Of a stretch of 47,756 nt of DNA, positions 33,321-41,963 are shown piece after piece. The notes under the pieces are model-generated. The model did no database searches. It saw nothing but the letters and a program-made list of their open reading frames with translations, and was not told the DNA's origin. This stretch comes from Corynebacterium sp. HMSC04H06 (lineage in GTDB: Bacteria > Actinomycetota > Actinomycetes > Mycobacteriales > Mycobacteriaceae), in NCBI RefSeq assembly GCF_001815935.1, contig NZ_KV823395.1:1-47756 (forward strand), given 5' to 3'. Made by a program: the position numbers and the translations under genes. Each line of letters opens with the position of its first letter. Position 1 is the stretch's first letter.

Positions 33321-34688
33321 ATGCTTACCCGCTTTGAAGTGAACGGGTTTAAAAACCTGCGTAAACTCTCCATTGACCTTGGTCCGTACACGTGCATTGC
33401 TGGTCCGAACGCTGTGGGAAAATCGAACTTTTTCGATGCTCTCCAGTTCCTTTCCCTTTCAGGCACGCATACGCTGAATGAGGCCGCGATTAAGATTCGT
33501 GGCAACGGTGGGGATGTGCGAGATATCTTCTCTGGGGATCGCAAGATGCAGTTTGCGGCGGAGATGATCGTGGAAAAGGAGTTTGAGGATTCTTTAGGGA
33601 AGCCGATTTCACTGGAACGTACCTACCTACGCTACGAACTGGACCTGGAGTTGCGGGAAATTACTGTGGGGAACAATCGCAACATTCCCAGCATTGTAGT
33701 TGTGCGAGAAGAGCTCAAGCAGCTTACTAAGGGTAACGCCAAGGATAATCTCGGTTGGGCGAGCGGTAAATTTGTGGATTCTGCCGTCTTAGGAGGCCGT
33801 GGCAAGCCGTTTATTGCAACTATTGCTGAGGAGCAGCAAATTGAAGTGTACTCAGGACGCAGGCCGTCAGTGGTTTCCCTCAAGGGGCAGGGACCTTCAC
33901 GCACTACGTTGTCGGTCTACGGCCAGCAGGATCAATATCCGGTTGTGATGGGTGTCCAGCGAGAGCTGGAATCTTGGATGTACCTTTCGCTAGAGCCGAG
34001 CGCGATGCGCGCTCCGAGTGAAGCGCTCGCTCCTGGCTTTGTCAATGCAAAGGGCGGGAACCTTCCTAAAACTCTGGACCGCCTTGTGGGTGAAAGCCCT
34101 GAATACGATGTGCTGGGGGAACTTGCTGATGTGGTCGGGGACCTTGTGGATGTCCGCGAAATCACCATTGACTTCGATGAGGCCCGGCAAGTGTTCACGC
34201 TGCAAGCTCGTGTGGGGAATGCTGGAAGAGTACCTGCACGATCCCTCTCGGACGGTACCTTGAGGTTCTTGGTTCTCGGAACGTTAATGCTCGATACGCA
34301 GGGCAGCCGACTTATCTGCTTCGAAGAACCGGAAAACGGTATCCATCCGCTGAAGATCCAGGCTATGTATGCTCTTTTGCATGACTTGAGCGCAAGCGGC
34401 GAGGAGGGGGTAGGTCCTGAAAACCCGCTGCGGCAGATTATCGTGAATACGCACTCACCTGCCTTTGTTGCGTTGCATAGCGAAGATTTTGACGAGTTGT
34501 TGCTGGGTTCGCTAAACGCGGTTGATGGTTCCTTCGTGTTTACGCCGGTGGTAGCGAAGGATTCTTGGCGGGCATCCAAGGTCAAGTTGTCTACTGAAAA
34601 CATTGCGGAGCTGTTGCGGGAAGCCTTCCCGGAGGTTGATTTTCAGGAACTTGCTGCGCCGAGACGATCGCACAGGGGGAAGTTATGA
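33321..34688 (+). CDS. AAA/ABC-type ATPase of a putative defence pair
   Basis: The 455-residue protein resembles RecF/OLD-like predicted ATPases: N-terminal FEVNGFKNLRKLSIDLGPYT, Walker A GPNAVGKSN (28-36), a large insert of beta and helical sequence (about 60-300), then signature SLSDGTLRF near 308, Walker B LICFEEPENGIHP near 328 and H-loop NTHSPAF near 376. It should be soluble. ATG 33321 is preferred to ATG 33309, which lies inside the -10 hexamer. The next gene overlaps it by 4 bp (ATGA), so the two are translationally coupled. GC content is well below that of the core genes. Such ATPases drive OLD, PARIS and RloA-type anti-phage systems; the role here is inference. Confidence 0.85.
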   Translation: MLTRFEVNGFKNLRKLSIDLGPYTCIAGPNAVGKSNFFDALQFLSLSGTHTLNEAAIKIRGNGGDVRDIFSGDRKMQFAAEMIVEKEFEDSLGKPISLERTYLRYELDLELREITVGNNRNIPSIVVVREELKQLTKGNAKDNLGWASGKFVDSAVLGGRGKPFIATIAEEQQIEVYSGRRPSVVSLKGQGPSRTTLSVYGQQDQYPVVMGVQRELESWMYLSLEPSAMRAPSEALAPGFVNAKGGNLPKTLDRLVGESPEYDVLGELADVVGDLVDVREITIDFDEARQVFTLQARVGNAGRVPARSLSDGTLRFLVLGTLMLDTQGSRLICFEEPENGIHPLKIQAMYALLHDLSASGEEGVGPENPLRQIIVNTHSPAFVALHSEDFDELLLGSLNAVDGSFVFTPVVAKDSWRASKVKLSTENIAELLREAFPEVDFQELAAPRRSHRGKL

Positions 34689-35299
34689 ATAGAGAATTAT
34701 ATTGCTTATTGGTGCGGGAAGGCACAAGTGATGACGGGCTGGTTAGTCCTTTGACCGCGTTACTTATCGACCTAGGTTACAACCCAAACAGTCAAATATT
34801 GCCGCAAGCCAACGGGGGGTCGAAGCGTACGGTGGATGTGCTTCGGCGCATTTGTGATGAGGGACAGACACCGGACATTGTGTTTGTGCATCGGGATGCG
34901 GACAACGACGGCCACGAATTGCGCGAAACTGAGATTTCTGACGCTTATGCGGAGGTTGCGCCAACTTTCGCGGTGGTTCCGGTGGTGCCGGTGAAAATGA
35001 CGGAAGCGTGGGTGCTGCATGCGCTCCACAACAAAGAATACCGACGAAAGATTGATTTCAAGGGCCCATTGGACAAGTTGCCAAAGCAAGACAATATTCC
35101 AGGTGTGGCCGCTAAAGATCGCCTACATGAGATACACGCAGCATTATCGGAAGGGCGTCGGCGGAGGAAGCGATCCAGTCCGGATCGGTTTACCACCGAT
35201 CGGTCCCGCTGGGTGGAACAGATTACCGACGTTTCGTTTCTTGAAGGCTGTACTTCCTTCGAACGCGTCAGACAAGCCATCCGCGATCTCCATCTTTAG
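34685..35299 (+). CDS. TOPRIM-like partner protein (DUF4276/RloB-like)
   Basis: The 204-residue protein starts with a strand and LVREGTSDDGL, placing Glu12 where TOPRIM folds carry their catalytic Glu. A second acidic motif, VFVHRDADNDG (Asp71, Asp73), matches the TOPRIM DxD. KMTEAWVLHAL (Glu107) recalls the EAWLL motif of DUF4276 and RloB-type proteins. The C-terminal third is basic (GRRRRKRSS), which suits nucleic-acid binding. It overlaps the ATPase gene by 4 bp. TOPRIM partners of such ATPases are nucleases or effectors in PARIS and related systems. The exact family is uncertain and full-length similarity to AriB (DUF4435) is not evident. Confidence 0.7.
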   Translation: MNRELYCLLVREGTSDDGLVSPLTALLIDLGYNPNSQILPQANGGSKRTVDVLRRICDEGQTPDIVFVHRDADNDGHELRETEISDAYAEVAPTFAVVPVVPVKMTEAWVLHALHNKEYRRKIDFKGPLDKLPKQDNIPGVAAKDRLHEIHAALSEGRRRRKRSSPDRFTTDRSRWVEQITDVSFLEGCTSFERVRQAIRDLHL

Positions 35300-35351
35300 C
35301 CCCCGCTCCCCCCGCCCATAGCTGCTGCGGGAAGGCGTGCTCCGCAGACGC

Positions 35352-35464
35352 TTACTCGAGCCGGCGTAGCCAGTCGGCCAGCATTCCGGACACAACTTTT
35401 TGTGCAGGTAATTCGGATCGATGAGGTCATCAGTCTGCTTCATCTTCTGTACCACGTTTAGCAC
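35352..35464 (-). pseudogene. Remnant of an unknown gene, frameshifted
   Basis: On the minus strand one frame reads MKQTDDLIDPNYLHKK and, after a run of five As, the neighbouring frame gives VVSGMLADWLRRLE and a stop at 35352. One more A would join them. The gap from 35300 to 35653 otherwise holds only a short GTCTGC/GCAGAC inverted repeat near 35523 and no credible gene. Confidence 0.35.
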
Positions 35465-35653
35465 CTGCTACGTGGTTGCATTTCGCGGGAAACGGCCGAG
35501 AGCAGCGGCATAAACCAGATCCTGTCTGCGCAGGCAGACGCCATCTGTGGCGCAGACTACGCAACCGCAGGCTGTTGGGAACGGTCTAAGGGGACCGATG
35601 TGCAGGGGCATTGCCGGCTAGTGTATCTCTGACATTTTATCTGCTCATCGCCG

Positions 35654-35659
35654 TATTCT
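35654..35659 (+). promoter_or_regulatory. -10-like element of the sirtuin gene
   Basis: TATTCT lies 6 nt before the ATG with no Shine-Dalgarno, consistent with a leaderless message. Confidence 0.4.
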
Positions 35660-35665
35660 AGGGGT

Positions 35666-36433
35666 ATGGAAAACCTGTTTGACCGCGCACGGTCGATCCT
35701 TACTGATGCCGCCTGCGTCGAGGTGTTCACCGGCGCCGGCATGAGCGCCGACAGCGGTATTGCTACCTACCGCGACGCGCAGACAGGCATCTGGGAGAAC
35801 GTCGACCCGGTGGCGATGGCCTCGATCAGCGCATGGCGCAGTGACCCTGAGCCTATGTTCGCCTGGTACCTGTGGCGCGCCCAGCTGGTGCAGCAGGCGG
35901 AGCCGAACGCCGGGCACCGTGCCATCGCCGCCGCCCATGGCGTGACCGTGACCACGCAAAACATTGACAACCTCCACGAGCGCGCCGGAAGTGAGGGGGT
36001 GGTCCATCTGCACGGCTCCTTGTTTTCCTTCCGCTGCGCCGACTGCGAGACACCTTATGACGGTGACATTGCGCTCCCGGCCACACCTGTCGAATCCATC
36101 ACGCCACCGGAGTGCCCTGTGTGTGGCGGGCTCGTGCGGCCGGGCGTGGTGTGGTTCGGCGAGGTCCTGCCAAACGATGAGTGGACGGAGGCCGAGCGCC
36201 GCATGTCCACCGCTGACGCGCTGCTCATCGTGGGAACCTCCGGCGTGGTCTATCCCGCCGCCGGCCTGCCGCAACTGGCGCACGCTCGCGGCATCCCCAT
36301 CGTGGAAGTCACCCCGCAGCCCACAGATCTCTCGCCGCTGGCCACCGTGGTGGTCACCGCCACAGCAGCACAGGCGCTGCCGCGCATCCTCGCGGGGCGA
36401 ATCACAAGTGACAGCGCACCTGCAGGAGCCTAG
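35666..36433 (+). CDS. NAD-dependent protein deacylase, sirtuin family
   Basis: The 255-residue Sir2-type enzyme removes acyl groups from lysine using NAD. Visible motifs are GAGMSADSGI (23-32), TQNIDNLHERAG (97-108), catalytic His116 in HLHGSLF, zinc ligands Cys124/Cys127 and Cys150/Cys153, and GTSGVVYPA near 210. Tyr68 and Arg71 (FAWYLWR) match the Y-x-x-R motif of class III sirtuins such as SIRT5 and CobB, which accept succinyl or malonyl lysine, so desuccinylase activity is likely. GC content returns to core level here, marking the right edge of the island. Confidence 0.92.
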   Translation: MENLFDRARSILTDAACVEVFTGAGMSADSGIATYRDAQTGIWENVDPVAMASISAWRSDPEPMFAWYLWRAQLVQQAEPNAGHRAIAAAHGVTVTTQNIDNLHERAGSEGVVHLHGSLFSFRCADCETPYDGDIALPATPVESITPPECPVCGGLVRPGVVWFGEVLPNDEWTEAERRMSTADALLIVGTSGVVYPAAGLPQLAHARGIPIVEVTPQPTDLSPLATVVVTATAAQALPRILAGRITSDSAPAGA

Positions 36434-36600
36434 GATCACCGTCTGCAACTAGAAGCATCGTCCTGATGTGTCCGGGACTAATTACTGGGCCCGCGGCCTA
36501 GAACCATGTTGCGCGCCTGTGTGCAGGCCAGCGTACGGTCGCGGGTTGGCCCAACAAATTTCCTGGATCGCACAGGGGACTTGGGGAGTGGGAAAACCAG

Positions 36601-36643
36601 ATCCCGCATGAAGCGCCCAGTTTAAGGCGGGTTCATGCGGGAT
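36601..36643 (-). terminator. Probable glnA terminator
   Basis: ATCCCGCATGAA (36601-36612) and TTCATGCGGGAT (36632-36643) form a perfect 12-bp stem, extended inside by CGCC/GGCG. On the minus strand it lies 70 bp past the glnA stop and is followed by CTGGTTTTCC. Confidence 0.55.
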
Positions 36644-36712
36644 GTCGGTGGAGCGCTTGGGGCTTGTGCGCCGGCCGCAGGGCCCAGCGCGCGGACCTGC
36701 TAGCCCAAGGGC

Positions 36713-38149
36713 TTAGCAGTCGAAGTACATTTCGTACTCGAGCGGGGTCGGGCGCAGGCGGGCCGGGGTGATTTCCTCGTCTTCCTTGAGCTTGATGTAG
36801 GACTCGATGAGGTCCTCGGTGAAGACGTCGCCTTCGGTCAGGAAGTCCATGTCGTTGCGTAGGGCTTCCAGGGAGGCCTCCAGGGAGGTCGGGGCCTGCG
36901 GGATGGAGGCGGCCTCCTCCGGCGGGAGCTCGTAGAGGTCCTTGTCGACCGGGGCGTGCGGCTCCAGGCGGTTCTTCACGCCGTCGATGCCGGCCAGCAT
37001 CATGGCGGCGAAGCCCAGGTACGGGTTGCCGGAGGGGTCCGGGGCGCGGAACTCGATGCGCTTGGCCTTCGGGTTGGAGCCGGTAATCGGGATGCGGATG
37101 GCCGCGGAGCGGTTACGCTGCGAGTAGACTAGGTTGATGGGGGCCTCGAAGCCCGGCACCAGGCGGTGGTAGGAGTTCAGCGTCGGGTTGGTAAAGGCCA
37201 AAACCGCGCCGGCGTGGTGCAGGATGCCGCCGATGTAGTAGCGGGCGGTGTCGGACAGGCCGCCGTAGCCGGACTCGTCGTGGAAGAGCGGGGTGCCGTC
37301 CTTCCACAGGGACATGTGGGCGTGCATGCCGGAGCCGTTGTCGCCGGCCAGCGGCTTCGGCATGAAGGTAGCGGTCTTGCCGAAGGCCGCGGCGGTGTTT
37401 TTGATGATGTACTTGAAGGTCTGGACATCGTCAGCCGCGTGCAGCATGGAGTTGAAGCGGTAGTTGATCTCGTTCTGACCGCCGGTGCCGACCTCGTGGT
37501 GGAAGCGCTCGACGTCGAAGCCGGCGTCCTGCAGGTTGCGGACCATGGCGTCGCGGACTTCGCCGGTTTTGTCGTACGGCGCGGTGGGGAAGTAGCCGCC
37601 CTTCACGCGGGTCTTGTAGCCGGTGTTCGGGGTGCCGTCGATGTTGGTTTCGGCGCTGCGGTTCCACCAGCCCTCGTCGGAGTCGACCTTGAAGAAGCCC
37701 TCGTGGACGTCGGTGGAGTAGCGCACCGAGTCGAAGATGTAGAACTCGGCCTCCGCGCCGAAGAAGCAGGTGTCGGCGATACCGGTGGAGTTGAGGTACT
37801 CCTCGGCCTTGCGGGCGATGTTGCGCGGGTCGCGGGAGAAGGGCTCGAGGGTGAACGGGTCGTGCACGAAGCACTTGATGTTCAGGGTCTTCTCGGTGCG
37901 GAACGGGTCGATCATGGCGGAGGACGGATCCGGCAGCAGGGTCATGTCGGATTCGTCGATGGAGGTGAACCCGCGGATGGAAGAGCCATCGAAGGCTAGA
38001 CCCTCGGCGGCGGCGTCCTCGTCGAACTCGGAGGCGGGGATGCTGAAGTGGTGCTCGATGCCCGGGACATCGGTAAAGCGGATATCGACAAAGCGGACGT
38101 CTTCGTCCTGAATAAACTTTACGATGTCCTGAACGGTCTCGAAAGCCAT
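36713..38149 (-). CDS. glnA: Glutamine synthetase type I
   Basis: GlnA (478 residues) is the main glutamine synthetase. It shows [11 protein letters not shown] near 51, the ATP-site motif [16 protein letters not shown] (265-280), and [12 protein letters not shown] near 343. The adenylylation target Tyr406 lies in [10 protein letters not shown], so GlnE of this window can control it. The sequence is very close to my memory of C. glutamicum GlnA, which also begins MAFET. That favours ATG 38149, which has AGGAG 7 nt upstream, over ATG 38155. An AmtR-type operator lies about 100 bp upstream, which fits nitrogen-responsive control. Confidence 0.96.
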   Translation of the reverse strand: MAFETVQDIVKFIQDEDVRFVDIRFTDVPGIEHHFSIPASEFDEDAAAEGLAFDGSSIRGFTSIDESDMTLLPDPSSAMIDPFRTEKTLNIKCFVHDPFTLEPFSRDPRNIARKAEEYLNSTGIADTCFFGAEAEFYIFDSVRYSTDVHEGFFKVDSDEGWWNRSAETNIDGTPNTGYKTRVKGGYFPTAPYDKTGEVRDAMVRNLQDAGFDVERFHHEVGTGGQNEINYRFNSMLHAADDVQTFKYIIKNTAAAFGKTATFMPKPLAGDNGSGMHAHMSLWKDGTPLFHDESGYGGLSDTARYYIGGILHHAGAVLAFTNPTLNSYHRLVPGFEAPINLVYSQRNRSAAIRIPITGSNPKAKRIEFRAPDPSGNPYLGFAAMMLAGIDGVKNRLEPHAPVDKDLYELPPEEAASIPQAPTSLEASLEALRNDMDFLTEGDVFTEDLIESYIKLKEDEEITPARLRPTPLEYEMYFDC

Positions 38150-38251
38150 GGTCATGCTCCTGAATATTGAGATAAAAATGGGCTCTAGGCAAAGATTTTA
38201 CGCGCTGCCTTGAGACATATGAGAGATTGCCTTACTACTTTAACAAATCAC

Positions 38252-38265
38252 CTATTACCTGATAG
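38252..38265. promoter_or_regulatory. AmtR-type operator upstream of glnA
   Basis: CTAT-N6-ATAG (CTATTACCTGATAG) matches the core of the published AmtR binding motif of C. glutamicum (tttCTATN6AtAGat/aA), and the following bases ATTTT also fit. It lies 103 bp upstream of the glnA start and 60 bp from the divergent RDD gene. AmtR represses nitrogen genes when nitrogen is ample. Confidence 0.7.
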
Positions 38266-38324
38266 ATTTTGGGATTTCCGGGCGGGGTTTTCCTCTGCCT
38301 TCCAACCCCGCTAAATTAGTGGGC

Positions 38325-38798
38325 ATGGCTGAAAAGAAAACGTGGCTGGACGGCCCCAGCATCCCCGGTGAATATGATTCCGCCGAGGCAGTCTCCCGGT
38401 GGCCCGGGGAGCTGCTTGGACTGCCGAAAAGCGGCTCCGGCGCGCAGGCTTCGGTCATGCGCCGCGCCGGCGGGGTGCTGATCGACTGGGGCATTAGCAT
38501 GGTCCTGGCCATCATCATCACCCAGTTCACCGACGCCCTCGGCGCGGCCGCTACCCTGGGGTACGGCATCTGGATCATCCTGGGCATCGTCTGCGGCTGG
38601 CTCTTTGCCCGTACCCCCGGAATGGCGGTGCTGGGCATGGGCGTGGCCCGCGTCGACGCCCCCGGCACCCGCGTGGGCTTCTGGCGCGCGGCCGTGCGCA
38701 CGTTGCTCACGGCCGTCTTCTTCCCGGCCGCCATGGTCGACGCCGACGGGCGCGGAATGCACGACCGCGGCACCGGCACCACGGTCATCATGGCTTAA
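38325..38798 (+). CDS. RDD family membrane protein
   Basis: The 157-residue protein belongs to the RDD family of small membrane proteins of unclear function. The family Arg is in SVMRRAGGVLIDW (near 48-58) with the Asp following, and three hydrophobic segments lie at about 53-75, 80-97 and 122-137. The C-terminal DADGRGMHDRGTGT is typical. ATG 38325 is preferred to the upstream GTG because TAAATT (38312-38317) lies 7 nt before it, a leaderless arrangement. It is divergent from glnA and placed beside it in corynebacteria generally. Confidence 0.85.
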   Translation: MAEKKTWLDGPSIPGEYDSAEAVSRWPGELLGLPKSGSGAQASVMRRAGGVLIDWGISMVLAIIITQFTDALGAAATLGYGIWIILGIVCGWLFARTPGMAVLGMGVARVDAPGTRVGFWRAAVRTLLTAVFFPAAMVDADGRGMHDRGTGTTVIMA

Positions 38799-38822
38799 TT
38801 TCCAGCCCCGGCCCGCAAAAAC

Positions 38823-38876
38823 AACGGCGCCCGCCTCCCAGCCCGAGAAAGTTTGGGGTAGGAGGCGGGCGCCGTT
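38823..38876. terminator. Bidirectional terminator
   Basis: AACGGCGCCCGCCTCC (38823-38838) pairs perfectly with GGAGGCGGGCGCCGTT (38861-38876). T-runs on both sides (TTTTTA to the right, TTGTTTTTG on the minus strand) suit termination of both convergent genes. Confidence 0.85.
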
Positions 38877-38895
38877 TTTATCTGGCGCGGGAACC

Positions 38896-39681
38896 TTATT
38901 TCTTCTTGCGGCCGGCGGCGCGGCGCATGCGGCGGTTCATGCCGGACATGTTGCGGGCCTGCTGGGGCATGGGGCCCTTGGGCACGCCCGGCATCTGGCC
39001 CGGCAGGGAATCCATGGCCTCGATGCGGCGGGCGTTGGCGTAGACCTCGTTCTTGTTGTAGTTACGCGGCAGGCGCATGATGTGGCTGCGCAGCTTGGCC
39101 AGCGGCACCTCGCCCTCGCCTTCACCGACGTAGACCTCGTAGACCGGCACGCCGGCGGCGAGCTTGTCGATGCGCTTTTTCAGCTGCCCCACGGTAGCGG
39201 ACAGGCGCTTCTTGTCGCCCTCGCAGACCAGCACGACGCCCGGGTTACCGATGACCCGGTGGACCAGGTCCTGGTGGCGGGTGACCGCGACGCCCTGCTC
39301 GACCTTCCAGGCGATGCCGACGGTGTTGCGCAGCTGGTTCTCCAGCGCGTAGCCGGCCACGCCCTTCTGGTCCTCGACCTTTTTGTACATGTCGCGCTCG
39401 AGGCGGCGAGTGAAGATGAACATGGCCAAAAGCGCGCCCAGCGCCAGGCCGATGGGCAGCATGAACCACTGCCCGTTGAAGAGCATGCCGATGAGGAAGA
39501 AGAGCAGGCCCAGCCCCAAGAAGGCCAGCAGCATCAGCGGGATAAGCGCCTTATCCTGCTTGCGCTGCATCTGGAACGCCTGCCACATCTGGCGGCGCGT
39601 CTGCTTGCCCTTTTCGCGCTTGGCTTTCTTCTCTGCCTTCTTTGCGGCCTTGAGATCGGCCTTAGTATTTCCCTGTGCCAT
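38896..39681 (-). CDS. DUF4191 family membrane protein
   Basis: The 261-residue protein has a Lys-rich N-terminus (KAAKKAEKKAKREKGKQ), two close transmembrane helices at about residues 45-90 (LIPLMLLAFLGLGLLFFLIG and a second), and a C-terminal cytoplasmic part. This is the DUF4191 pattern next to lipA in actinobacteria; the function is unknown. ATG 39681 is preferred over an earlier in-frame start because TAGAGT lies 7 nt before it. It follows lipA on the same strand after 114 bp. Confidence 0.85.
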   Translation of the reverse strand: MAQGNTKADLKAAKKAEKKAKREKGKQTRRQMWQAFQMQRKQDKALIPLMLLAFLGLGLLFFLIGMLFNGQWFMLPIGLALGALLAMFIFTRRLERDMYKKVEDQKGVAGYALENQLRNTVGIAWKVEQGVAVTRHQDLVHRVIGNPGVVLVCEGDKKRLSATVGQLKKRIDKLAAGVPVYEVYVGEGEGEVPLAKLRSHIMRLPRNYNKNEVYANARRIEAMDSLPGQMPGVPKGPMPQQARNMSGMNRRMRRAAGRKKK

Positions 39682-39795
39682 GCCCTCTACTCTAAAGGGT
39701 TGTGCCCGCAAACTGGAAACGGGGCCGCGCTGTGGCGCGGCCCCGCAACAGTACGAAGTCAGCTAAAGGTAGACAGGTGAGTGCCTGGCAGTGGC

Positions 39796-40848
39796 TTAGC
39801 TCTTGACGCGAGCGGTCACCGGGGTCTCCTCGGACGGGCCGTACTTGTCCAGCAACGTGGAGGCCTCCTGGGCGGTAGCGCCCTTCGAGGTCTCGGCCAG
39901 GTGGGACAGGTGGGCGGGCAGCTCGCGGCCGCGGGCCTCCATGGCCTGAACATACAGGCGGCCGGCGCGGTAGGAGGAGCGCACCAGCGGGCCGGACATG
40001 ACGCCGCCGAAGCCCAAGGACTTAGCGAGCTTCGAGTGGGAGACGAACTCCTCCGGGCGGACCCAGCGCTCGATGGGGTGGAAGCGCGGGCCGGGACGCA
40101 GGTACTGGGTAATGGTGATGATGTCGCAGCCGGCCGAGCGCAGGTCGCGCAGGGCCTCCTCGATCTCCTCGGCGGTCTCGCCCATGCCGAGGATGAGGTT
40201 GGACTTGGTGATAAGCCCGTAGTCGTGCGCCTGGCGGATAACGTCCAGGGAGCGTTCGTAGCGGAAGGCCGGTCGGATGCGGCGGAAGATGCGCGGGACC
40301 GTCTCCAGGTTGTGGGCGAAGACCTCCGGCTCGGCCTCGAAGACTTCCTGCAACAGGTCCGGCTTGCCGGAGAAATCCGGGGTGAGGGTTTCCACGCCGG
40401 TGTGCGGGTTCAGCTCGTGGATCTTGCGCACCACCTCGGCGTAGAGCCACGCGCCCTCGTCCGGCAGGTCGTCGCGGGTCACGCCGGTGATGGTCGTGTA
40501 GTTCAGGTCCATCTCCCGGATGTTTTCGGCCACGCGGCGCGGCTCGTCCGTGTCCAAGGCGTCCGGCTTGCCAGTCTTGATATCGCAGAAATCGCAGCGG
40601 CGGGTACAGGAGTCGCCGCCGATGAGGAAGGTGGCCTCGCGGGATTCCCAGCATTCGTGGATGTTGGGGCAACCGGCCTCCTGGCAGACCGTGTGCAGGG
40701 AGGCGCCGGCGACGCGGTTGCGCATATCTTCGTAGCCAGGGCCGGTGCGCACCTGGTTACGGATCCATCGGGGTTTCTGCTCGATCGGAGATTCCGCATT
40801 CTTTTTCTCGATGCGTAGCAGCTTGCGTCCTTCAGGCTTAATAGTCAC
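39796..40848 (-). CDS. lipA: Lipoyl synthase
   Basis: LipA (350 residues) is a radical-SAM enzyme that inserts two sulfurs into protein-bound octanoyl groups. Both iron-sulfur sites are visible: the auxiliary cluster Cys55/Cys60/Cys66 ([12 protein letters not shown]) and the radical-SAM cluster Cys81/Cys85/Cys88 (CTRRCDFC). The frame is open further upstream, but GTG 40848 gives the family N-terminus [12 protein letters not shown] and has TAGGGT 7 nt before it. Its substrates are GcvH and the E2 subunit encoded upstream in this cluster. Confidence 0.95.
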   Translation of the reverse strand: MTIKPEGRKLLRIEKKNAESPIEQKPRWIRNQVRTGPGYEDMRNRVAGASLHTVCQEAGCPNIHECWESREATFLIGGDSCTRRCDFCDIKTGKPDALDTDEPRRVAENIREMDLNYTTITGVTRDDLPDEGAWLYAEVVRKIHELNPHTGVETLTPDFSGKPDLLQEVFEAEPEVFAHNLETVPRIFRRIRPAFRYERSLDVIRQAHDYGLITKSNLILGMGETAEEIEEALRDLRSAGCDIITITQYLRPGPRFHPIERWVRPEEFVSHSKLAKSLGFGGVMSGPLVRSSYRAGRLYVQAMEARGRELPAHLSHLAETSKGATAQEASTLLDKYGPSEETPVTARVKS

Positions 40849-40953
40849 GTTGTCTACCCTACGTCGTTGAGTTGGCGAAGTGGAAAATGTCCGGTTTTTC
40901 GGGGCGTCCGGCACTCCGGGGATGTCTCAGTCACAACCACGAAAGCGGTGTGA

Positions 40954-41790
40954 TCATTCCTGGTTGGCTTCCGGGGTCGTTCGTTCGGGGGTGGCGGCCT
41001 GCTGGCGGGCGCGCCGGCGGGCCTCGTTGGCTAGCTTGGTCGGATCCGGCGCGGAACCGAAGGTGTGGTCGGCGACGACGAGGCGGCCCGAGAGGGCATC
41101 GTCAAGCGCACCCAGCAACGGCTCGGTGGCTTCCTCTAGGCCGACGTGGCGGCCGAGCTCAAGAGACAACGTGGTCACGTCGGCGTCGTCGATGCCGCAG
41201 GCCACGATGTGCTCGTAGAACTCGAGCGTGTTGCAGCAGTTCAGGGCTAGGCCGTGCATGGTCACCCCGCGGGTAATGCGGATGCCCAGCGCGGCGATCT
41301 TGCGGTCGCGGTGCGGGGCCTGCGGGTCCTTCGGCTCCGTGGTGGACGGCACCCAGACCCCGGAGCGGCCGTCGATGCGCCCGGCGGTGGTGACCCCCAT
41401 CTGCCGCACGGCCTGGATGGTGGCCTCCTCCAGACGGCGGACGTAGTCGACCACGTCGACGGGCTCGGCCAGGCGGATGATGGGGTAGACCACGAGCTGG
41501 CCTTCCCCGTGCCAGGTGATCCGGCCGCCGCGGTCGACAGTGATGACGGGCTGGCCGTTATCCGGCATGTCGGATTCCATGGTGCGCTTGCCGGCCGTGT
41601 AAACGCTGGGGTGCTCGACCACCAGCACTGTGTCCCCGATATCCCCCTGGGCGCGCTGCTTGGCCAGATCGGCCTGCAGGTCCCAAGCTTCCTGGTAGTC
41701 CATCCGCCCCAGGTGGCGGATGTCCAAGGGCGCGTTGTCGGCGCGAATGGAGCGGTCGGCGGGGAAGAAAGGATCGCGCGGTGCAGTCAT
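40954..41790 (-). CDS. lipB: Octanoyl-ACP:protein N-octanoyltransferase
   Basis: LipB (278 residues) moves octanoyl groups from acyl carrier protein to lipoyl-domain lysines. The signature [16 protein letters not shown] (88-103), catalytic Lys164 (RKIAALGIR) and catalytic Cys198 (VACGI) are present. The C-terminal 40 residues form a basic, family-atypical tail. ATG 41790 is chosen because TACAAT lies 8 nt upstream; the longer frame adds no family sequence. lipA follows after 105 bp. Confidence 0.95.
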   Translation of the reverse strand: MTAPRDPFFPADRSIRADNAPLDIRHLGRMDYQEAWDLQADLAKQRAQGDIGDTVLVVEHPSVYTAGKRTMESDMPDNGQPVITVDRGGRITWHGEGQLVVYPIIRLAEPVDVVDYVRRLEEATIQAVRQMGVTTAGRIDGRSGVWVPSTTEPKDPQAPHRDRKIAALGIRITRGVTMHGLALNCCNTLEFYEHIVACGIDDADVTTLSLELGRHVGLEEATEPLLGALDDALSGRLVVADHTFGSAPDPTKLANEARRRARQQAATPERTTPEANQE

Positions 41791-41963
41791 AGATACCCAT
41801 TGTAATTCGCCTCGGCCGCTAGGTCGCGGGCGGATGCCCAACTGGGTATACAAAAGCACCCCCAGCACGCGGAAGCGCGTCCGTGTACATCCACGGGCGG
41901 GCTACCGGGTCTTGCCGGGGGCGCGGGACGCTGGCAGGGGCCAGCGCGCGGCTGAGATGGGTC

